Source: Nocardia sp. alder85J (lineage in GTDB: Bacteria > Actinomycetota > Actinomycetes > Mycobacteriales > Mycobacteriaceae). From it: 64,000 nt of DNA. Location: assembly GCF_020176955.2 (NCBI RefSeq), contig NZ_JAIUCZ020000002.1, positions 62,001-126,000 on the forward strand, written 5' to 3'. This document shows, piece by piece, positions 58,713-64,000 of the stretch (positions within the stretch are counted from its first letter, which is position 1; each line of letters starts with the position of its first letter). The position numbers and the translations under genes were made by a program. The notes below the pieces were generated by a model, which saw nothing but the letters and a program-made list of their open reading frames with translations, searched no databases and was not told the DNA's origin.

Positions 58713-58875
58713 GACGGGGTTCGCGCAGCGCAGCCGCACAATGTCGAGGTACGGGGTGGCCTCGATCATCGTCGCCGCCGCTGAGCGCAGCGGCGCTCGC
58801 ATCCGAGCTCGTAAGGCCGTCGAGGATCGGCCGGTGCTACTGATATCGAGGACCTGCTGTCGGTGATCGGATAAC
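58713..58875 (+). pseudogene. Internally deleted fragment of a DprA-like gene
   Basis: It reads 'SIIVAAAERSGARIRARKAVE', parallel to 'TVIVEATECSGTRIHARKAVE' of the gene at 43925-44818. At DNA level the match starts near 58713 (compare 44530), loses roughly 150 bp, and resumes at the last codons 'SVIG' and past the stop codon. The divergence shows an old duplicate or a homologue from a related island, not a recent copy. Confidence 0.75.
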
Positions 58876-58971
58876 GATTCTGTGCAACAGGTTCCGCTCG
58901 AACTCCGCGGAGTTCAGGCGATCCGGGCTGGGCGCGGACACGCAGAACTCGCCCCGGGAATTCCGCGTCAT

Positions 58972-58988
58972 CTGTGAAGTCTTCACAG
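58972..58988. promoter_or_regulatory. 17-bp perfect palindrome
   Basis: CTGTGAAG and CTTCACAG flank one T. It lies between the dprA-like fragment and the 3' end of the YbaB-like gene, away from any start codon. It shares the GTGAA/TTCAC core with the operator-like site at 43821, but in opposite arrangement. The role is unknown. Confidence 0.35.
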
Positions 58989-59104
58989 CGCGACCGACGG
59001 CAGGTATCGGCGTTGCTACCCCGACGCAAAGAGGATACGGGTCTGCCGAATGTAGCTGTCGCTCGGCGCTGAGCTGTCGGCATACGCCCGCGTCGGTGGA
59101 CAAT

Positions 59105-59542
59105 TCACCAGGCGCTTTCGTCGGCGACGCGAGATGCGCCGGGGTGATGGTAGTCCTCGTTCTCGTCCCAGTGGTCGCTGTCGATGGTCGGTGTCGGTCC
59201 GGGGGTTGACGACGGCGCGGAAGCGACTGTGCCTCGGCTGGTAGAGATTTCGACGGGTGGGCGCAAGCCGAACTCGGAATGAACCGCGTTGCCTGCGGCG
59301 ACACGTGCTTGCCCGATCAGTTCGATCACGGTAGCGATGAGTTGCTCGGGGACAGCGCTGCGGAAGGACTCGTTCAGCTCCCAGCGGTGGATCGTGCCAT
59401 CGGCGCTGACCTGTACGGTGATCGCGCCGTCGGCGGAAGTCGCAGTGGATATGTGTGTCTGCCAGGCGATTTCGAACAGATCGGCGTCCTCGGGCGACAG
59501 CGTCTGCACACCGCTGAGGAGCGGGGGGTCGGTGTCCGGCAT
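59105..59542 (-). CDS. YbaB/EbfC-like protein, T7SS-associated
   Basis: 145 aa. The core 'SADGAITVQVSADGTIHRWEL' followed by a helix ('LIATVIELIGQARVAAG') matches the YbaB/EbfC-like proteins often found beside ESX genes. A Ser/Thr/Pro-rich, acidic tail follows. Possibly DNA-binding, but secretion-linked roles are also discussed for such relatives. I start at the ATG at 59542 with GTGGAG upstream; a GTG at 59554 is possible. It is divergent from the T7SS operon. Confidence 0.65.
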   Translation of the reverse strand: MPDTDPPLLSGVQTLSPEDADLFEIAWQTHISTATSADGAITVQVSADGTIHRWELNESFRSAVPEQLIATVIELIGQARVAAGNAVHSEFGLRPPVEISTSRGTVASAPSSTPGPTPTIDSDHWDENEDYHHPGASRVADESAW

Positions 59543-59685
59543 GAATGGCTCCACTCTGATTCGAATGCACCGGGTGGCTCGAAGCTGTTACCCAGAGTAA
59601 TCTGTCTACGAATCGAGCGGACGGGGTGCAGGTGGTCCGATGTCGATGAGTTCTGTTCGCCGACATCGGCTTTGGGGGCCATTTC

Positions 59686-60018
59686 ATGGGCATCGCGGTA
59701 GACTTGGACATTCTCGGTAGGCTGGCGTCAACGCTGCACGGGTTCGCGCAGGAAGTTGCTGCCATCAAGCCGAAAGACGCGCCGGATCCGAACACCACTG
59801 GGGCGCAGTTGGTGTCCGTGGCCGGCGCCGGTGAGATCACCCGGGAGTTGGTGTACGGGGCGCTGGTGGCCACCGCGAGACAGCGGTTGGACGAGACCGG
59901 CACGGTCATGACCGCATGCGTGACCGAGTTCAAGAACGCGGAAGACAGCAACTACGACGATTTCGTGGCGGCCTACAACGGTGGAACCGGTTCGTGGACA
60001 GCGCAGCCGGGGGAATAG
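59686..60018 (+). CDS. EspC-like small T7SS protein
   Basis: 110 aa, helical, ending in a 'GTGSWTAQPGE' tail. It has the layout of DUF2580/EspC-type ESX proteins: an N-terminal strand-helix with 'VDLDILGRLASTLHGFAQEV' and a long C-terminal helix. No signal peptide. GGGGG lies about 7 bases before the ATG. Only 3 bp separate it from the next gene, so they are co-translated and probably form a secreted pair. Confidence 0.7.
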   Translation: MGIAVDLDILGRLASTLHGFAQEVAAIKPKDAPDPNTTGAQLVSVAGAGEITRELVYGALVATARQRLDETGTVMTACVTEFKNAEDSNYDDFVAAYNGGTGSWTAQPGE

Positions 60019-60021
60019 GCC

Positions 60022-62388
60022 ATGTCGACGCCGTTGTCCTGGTTGCGCACGGCCGACCCGCAGATTCTGGCGCAGTACGCCATGGAATGGGAGGAGATCG
60101 GTACCGGTCTCGAAGGCGTGTACCAGAAGTATGTCGACGCGGTCGCCAAGGTCGATGACCTGTACTGGCGTGGCAAGGCCGCCGAGGCGGCTCAAGACCG
60201 TGCTTCCGGGGATCTCCGGACCGTACAGGCCTTGGCGGACAAGCTCGGTGGAGTGGCCGGGCAGGCTCGCACCGGAGCGGCGCAAATCGGTGAGGCGCTT
60301 CGCAAGGCGAGGGGGCTGCTCGATGAATGCGCCAACAAGAGCTGGTCGGTGACCGAGGGCCTGACGGTGATAGGTTCGGGGAGCGCCCGTGATCTCGCTC
60401 AGATGAACAAGGACCTGATAGCCGCGTACCACGCTGCCGTAGCCACCGACCAGGGAGTACACGCCGCGTTGCAACTCACCCGCAGCTCACTGTCGGTGGC
60501 TTTCGCCTCTGCCGCGTCACTCGGCGGTGCGCAAGGCAAGGACGACGGGAAGCACCTGGTCACCGATCCCACGCATCTGACCGATGTCGAGATCGAACGT
60601 CTCATCGACGCCGGATCGCTCACCGATCAGCAACTCGCCGATCTGCACAACGGAAAACCGGTCGCTATTCCGGTAGCACAGATGGACTATCTCAACCAGC
60701 TGTCCAGGTCCATGGACGACAAGAGTCCCGAAGAGATCCAAGCGGTCGTCGACAAGCTTCCGCCCAATGCGCGGACAGCCCTGGAGAATTCACTCCAGCT
60801 GATCTCGAACAGCAATATCGGTCCGGCGGTGAAAGGGGGTCCCGGGATTCCCGATCGCGGGGGACAGGACCTGTTGCCGAAGAAGATCGAGGAGTCACTG
60901 ACCCGGGCGGATCTGGTCGATGTCGTCCAGCGCCCTCCGGCCCCCGGATCCACGATGCTCGTGGAGGAGGTCAGGCTCAATGGCGTCAAGGACAACCAGA
61001 TCATCGCAAAACTCGCCGGCGGGGCAGATCCGCGGTATCGCGCCGGCACCGCTCTCGACAAGCAGGTCCTCGATGTCGGCGCGAGATATCTCGAGGCACA
61101 GGTTCATCATGAGCAGGATCCTGGGCACAACCAGATCGGTTTCACCGTTGACGGGCGCGGTGACACCGGGACAGGTCTGACTGAGCCCATCTTCGCGGCC
61201 GTCGCGGACGACAAAGCGGCACTACAGAACCTCGTGGTCGACGCAAATGGGAAACCCAATGAGCCGTTTCTTCACGACGTGCTCACGCATCGATGGACCG
61301 ATGGGGGTGATGCTGCGTCGAAACTGTTCTCTTTCGGTGACTACCAAGCCGGTTCGGTGGACGCACATCGTCAAGCTGCCATCATGAGTGCCGTCGGCCA
61401 GTTCGCTGCCGGTGACGACGCGCCTGCTCATATCGCCGGCAGCAATGACAAGTGGAAGCTCTACGACATCCCCAACACCGACCACAAGACAGTCGGGGAT
61501 TTGAACCCCAAACTGCTCCAGACACTCTCGGCCGGTATGACCCCGTTCATAGACGATTTGACAAATACCTCGAACGCGACGGCCGATGAGTTCAGAGTGA
61601 CGTATACAGACGCCACCGGTCTGCACAGCTGGACTGATCCGTCCGACAACAATACCATGATGGGGTCGAAGAACATCTTTTCGTTGATGGACACCGATGA
61701 TGTCGCCGGTAAGAATTTCAATGCGGCGGCCATGGCGCACGCAATTCAGGCTGAGGTCTCCTACGGTCAGGACCCATCCGATGCGCATGCAACCGATCAT
61801 CTCGACAAAGCTGGGAAATTGTACGGATTGGTCGATTCTGGTCTGCGTGACGAGATCAGTTCCCATGTAACCGACGCCGGCAAGGTTGCCCAAGATGCAT
61901 ACAACCAGAAGAAGGCCGCCTACGACCTGATTGCGAAATCTGCCGGATACAATTCGACGTACGATGGTGTCGCGGCAAAGTCTGTAGTCGGCGATCAGGT
62001 TGGAAAACTGTTGGGCCTCGGCGGAGATCCACTCAAGAATGCAATTATCGGGGCCCCTCCATCGGCGGTCAACAACGATATCGGCTTGAATCCTCCAAAT
62101 TTTGTCGAACAGGCATACAATTCGGTTGCGAGTTCGGATATTCCGGAATCCCTGCGTCATAAATACAGTCAATTATTCGATAGCAATGGTAACATCCTAT
62201 CGTGGAATGAAATTCAGACCATGCCGGTTCTAGACTCGGATCAGACTCCAGTCAAGCAGGTCACTACGCTATTCAATCAACTGGGACCCCAGGATGGCCA
62301 CAGCTCCGCGCTCGAGAATGCATACGATAATGTCACGGGTCCCTACAGGAAGAATGATGGTCAAACGCCGCACAATCAAGGACGTTAA
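60022..62388 (+). CDS. Large WXG-type T7SS substrate, TPR-like region
   Basis: 788 aa. The N-terminal 130 residues form a WXG100-like helical hairpin with 'YWRG' at about 48-51. From about residue 190 on, helical repeats resemble the 'TPR repeat region' proteins linked to ESX systems in Nocardia and Mycobacterium ('IERLIDAGSLTDQQLADLHNG'). No nuclease, deaminase or other toxin motif is evident. Codon usage becomes more AT-rich in the last third (from about 61650), unlike the flanking genes. It partners with the EspC-like gene upstream and overlaps the lipoprotein gene. Confidence 0.72.
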   Translation: MSTPLSWLRTADPQILAQYAMEWEEIGTGLEGVYQKYVDAVAKVDDLYWRGKAAEAAQDRASGDLRTVQALADKLGGVAGQARTGAAQIGEALRKARGLLDECANKSWSVTEGLTVIGSGSARDLAQMNKDLIAAYHAAVATDQGVHAALQLTRSSLSVAFASAASLGGAQGKDDGKHLVTDPTHLTDVEIERLIDAGSLTDQQLADLHNGKPVAIPVAQMDYLNQLSRSMDDKSPEEIQAVVDKLPPNARTALENSLQLISNSNIGPAVKGGPGIPDRGGQDLLPKKIEESLTRADLVDVVQRPPAPGSTMLVEEVRLNGVKDNQIIAKLAGGADPRYRAGTALDKQVLDVGARYLEAQVHHEQDPGHNQIGFTVDGRGDTGTGLTEPIFAAVADDKAALQNLVVDANGKPNEPFLHDVLTHRWTDGGDAASKLFSFGDYQAGSVDAHRQAAIMSAVGQFAAGDDAPAHIAGSNDKWKLYDIPNTDHKTVGDLNPKLLQTLSAGMTPFIDDLTNTSNATADEFRVTYTDATGLHSWTDPSDNNTMMGSKNIFSLMDTDDVAGKNFNAAAMAHAIQAEVSYGQDPSDAHATDHLDKAGKLYGLVDSGLRDEISSHVTDAGKVAQDAYNQKKAAYDLIAKSAGYNSTYDGVAAKSVVGDQVGKLLGLGGDPLKNAIIGAPPSAVNNDIGLNPPNFVEQAYNSVASSDIPESLRHKYSQLFDSNGNILSWNEIQTMPVLDSDQTPVKQVTTLFNQLGPQDGHSSALENAYDNVTGPYRKNDGQTPHNQGR

Positions 62389-63181
62389 AGGCCGAAGTGT
62401 GCCGATTGTGGCCGCCGGGATAGTGTTGGCTGCTTGCTCCGGTCAGTCGATAAAGCCTGCCGGTCCTGCTGCTGGTGCTCACGACCCGAGTGTGCCCTAC
62501 ACTAATGTGTGGTCTGCCGATCCGGGTATCGATCTGTTTTCTCGTGAGGCAGAATTGGTTCGTGCGACAGAAGAAGCGGGGAACTACTCCGCATTCGTCG
62601 GAACCGGCGGAACCTATCCTGGATACGCTAAAGCGGTCGCCGCTCTCGCCGATGAAGTGGAACGAACTTCGGACCTCAAGACGAGATCGTTCGTGTCCGA
62701 GCATCCGGTCATATCGCTCGATAAGCTCCAAGCGGGCACGAGATACCTGCATATTACAGGTTTCGTTGTAAACGCTACGAAGATCGATGCTGTAGTTTGC
62801 AGCTATACGATATGGCCTGCGCAACTGCCCGGCGAGAACGACCGGACTGTCGGGGGCGGAATCCGTATAGATCTCCAAAACAACACTTGGGACAAGGGTC
62901 GGCCGGGAATAGCGAACAGAGATCCGGCCTATAGCGATCCGCGAGCTCAAATGCCACCCAAGTGGGACATATTCGGCAGTTGGGAGATTGCGGCGATCAC
63001 AGGCACTGCAGGTGCGGGAGATTATCCGGCCGAGTGTATTCCTTGGTATCAGCAACAGTTTCCCGGCTTCACCAAGGACCCTGAATACAATTATTTGGTG
63101 GCTCCATCTGGATACACCGCCCCACACCATCCGGTAGCCCAGCAGTTCCCCGAATGGATCGGGCCGAGTACCTCTGGGTGA
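62357..63181 (+). CDS. Lipoprotein of T7SS-associated operon
   Basis: 274 aa. A basic N-terminus and hydrophobic stretch end in a lipobox 'VLAAC' (Cys27). The mature part is unrecognised, with two late Cys residues ('AVVCSYTIW', 'PAECIPWYQQ'). It starts inside the previous gene (32-bp overlap). I choose the second ATG (62357) because AGGA sits 6 bases before it. Likely role: envelope partner of the secreted proteins; this is from context. Confidence 0.7.
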   Translation: MVKRRTIKDVKGRSVPIVAAGIVLAACSGQSIKPAGPAAGAHDPSVPYTNVWSADPGIDLFSREAELVRATEEAGNYSAFVGTGGTYPGYAKAVAALADEVERTSDLKTRSFVSEHPVISLDKLQAGTRYLHITGFVVNATKIDAVVCSYTIWPAQLPGENDRTVGGGIRIDLQNNTWDKGRPGIANRDPAYSDPRAQMPPKWDIFGSWEIAAITGTAGAGDYPAECIPWYQQQFPGFTKDPEYNYLVAPSGYTAPHHPVAQQFPEWIGPSTSG

Positions 63182-63264
63182 TTCGCAGGAGTGCTCAGTG
63201 CGGATTTCCGAAACTGGCTGCCACACCATCCGGTTGCTCGTGTCCCGAACTGTCGGTCGATGAC

Positions 63265-63590
63265 CCGGGATGTTCGTGTATTTCCGGCAGCGGATATCGA
63301 TCTCGGTGGTGGGGTCGACCAGCGATCCGGCCGCAGGAGAGATCGAGGTCACGGTCCAGTGCGACGGCATCAGTACCATCTTGCCGCCCTCGCCGACCGG
63401 CAGCACATTCCCGAAGCCGTTGGTGCACAGGATGTCCAGTGCATCACGCGCATTCACCCGACGACGTCGGGTACGGCCGCCGCCCCGGCAGTCTTCGATG
63501 TGCAGACCGTCGAGCCGGTGGTCCGGAAACCGGCGAGGTGAAAGTTCTGTTCGGGACTCGCATGTGCGATGCCGGTCAATGATCCAGTGG
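63265..63590 (-). pseudogene. Frameshifted PASTA-domain fragment
   Basis: The minus strand reads 'TSKTAGAAAVPDVVG', a typical PASTA start, then the frame shifts near 63457 and continues as 'NARDALDILCTNGFGNVLP' and 'SPAAGSLVDPTTEIDIRC'. This is one complete PASTA repeat in two frames. The N-terminal part of the gene is absent, as the frame begins right at the end of the methylase gene, and no proper stop is seen at the 3' end. It is a dead remnant of a secreted or lipid-anchored PASTA protein. Confidence 0.65.
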
Positions 63591-64000
63591 TCAAGGCGGC
63601 TCGGTCGGCGTCATCAACACTCCGGCGGTGAGCCCTGAGGTGACCGCTTGTGCGACCTTTGCGGCATACATGTCGGTCAGCGCCGCAGCGGTGCGCAGTT
63701 CTCGCAGTTGCCGGAACACCGTGCCGTGCCGTCGCTGTTGTTCCAACGGCACCAAAGGGATTCGGATGCGGCCGGGGTCGAATCGGATGGTGGCCGTGCG
63801 GGTAGCGGTCACGTTGTCTGCGCCGGTGACGAACCCGGCCAGGAACCAGGCGTCCAGACGGTCGGGATTCGTCCGCAGCAGGTGGATCTGAGGGCCGCAG
63901 ATCGCGCCAGCCTCTTTCGGCCCGGCTACGTGCGCGCCTCGAACATCGGTGCGGCCGCTGCGCACCGCTGGGATGAGCACGTCCCCGGTTTCGATCACCA
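63591..64000 (-). CDS. DNA methylase/specificity protein, C-terminal part
   Basis: The gene runs in from beyond the right window edge; about 136 residues are visible. It reads 'IETGDVLIPAVRSG', 'GPQIHLLRTNPDRLDAWFLAGF' and 'RIPLVPLEQQRRHGTVFRQL', the layout of a type I-like target-recognition half. The same pattern is found in the C-terminus of the HTH methylase at 56623-58476, so the two are related. The methylase domain itself is outside the window. Confidence 0.7.
   Translation of the reverse strand, partial: VIETGDVLIPAVRSGRTDVRGAHVAGPKEAGAICGPQIHLLRTNPDRLDAWFLAGFVTGADNVTATRTATIRFDPGRIRIPLVPLEQQRRHGTVFRQLRELRTAAALTDMYAAKVAQAVTSGLTAGVLMTPTEPP

Noticed and set aside
58547..58741. Full 64-codon minus-strand frame as a real gene
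   Set aside because: Its first 10 codons lie in the dprA-like fragment on the opposite strand, so the annotated start is an accident of fusion; only the 3' part is kept as a remnant.
1..64000. CRISPR arrays, tRNA and rRNA genes, insertion sequence ends
   Set aside because: No regularly spaced repeats, cloverleaf-like sequences or transposase frames were recognised on reading; weak signals could be missed without computation.

Overview
The window is high-GC actinobacterial DNA. It carries an mce operon with an Mce-associated gene, ESX/type VII secretion (T7SS) accessory genes, DUF3558-type lipoproteins and a secreted DUF4189-type protein. Together these point to a mycolic-acid-containing actinomycete, most likely Nocardia or a close relative. 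No rRNA, tRNA or CRISPR array was seen.

Left part (1-21160) is mostly chromosomal housekeeping and metabolism. It holds the end of an mce operon (mceC' to mceF plus a Mas protein), a DUF6412-like/YidC-like pair and a Fic AMP-transferase whose 5' edge abuts a fragment of the nearby aldolase gene. Further on are a class II aldolase, an SDR, an orphan ctaD, a ClpC/ClpB-like AAA+ unfoldase, a CaiB/BaiF CoA-transferase, a secreted DUF4189-type protein, a glycosidase-like lipoprotein and two LLM flavin monooxygenases.

Middle part (24967-58476) is a large antiphage island. A UvrD-like helicase runs stop-to-stop into a two-gene druH-druE unit that fits Druantia type III. Next comes a Hanks-type Ser/Thr kinase with a TPR-like tail, placed directly after a complete class 1 DISARM set (drmA, drmB, drmC, drmMI, drmD). 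The DISARM set is split in two. Between drmA and drmMI, on the opposite strand, sit a DprA/Smf-like gene, a large coiled-coil SF1 helicase and a decayed regulator/phosphotransferase pair. An HTH-N6-adenine methylase lies at the head of the drmD-drmMI half. Most genes within each unit overlap by 4 bases or fewer (GTGA/TGATG), so they look like translationally coupled operons.

The island is bracketed by T7SS accessory genes: 21583-24649 on the left (WXG100-like proteins and two lipoproteins) and 59105-63181 on the right (YbaB-like protein, EspC-like small protein, a 788-aa WXG/TPR-like protein and a lipoprotein). The window ends inside a second methylase whose C-terminus resembles the first.

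The junctions carry gene debris: a dprA fragment (58713-58875), a frameshifted PASTA fragment (63265-63590), an aldolase tail (6363-6422), a short ESX-like ORF (23942-24091) and the regulator/APH pseudogenes. This suggests repeated insertion and recombination. The least explained parts are the DprA-like plus SF1 helicase pair, the kinase-TPR gene between DISARM and Druantia, and a 27-bp near-palindrome in the drmA/dprA divergent promoter region.
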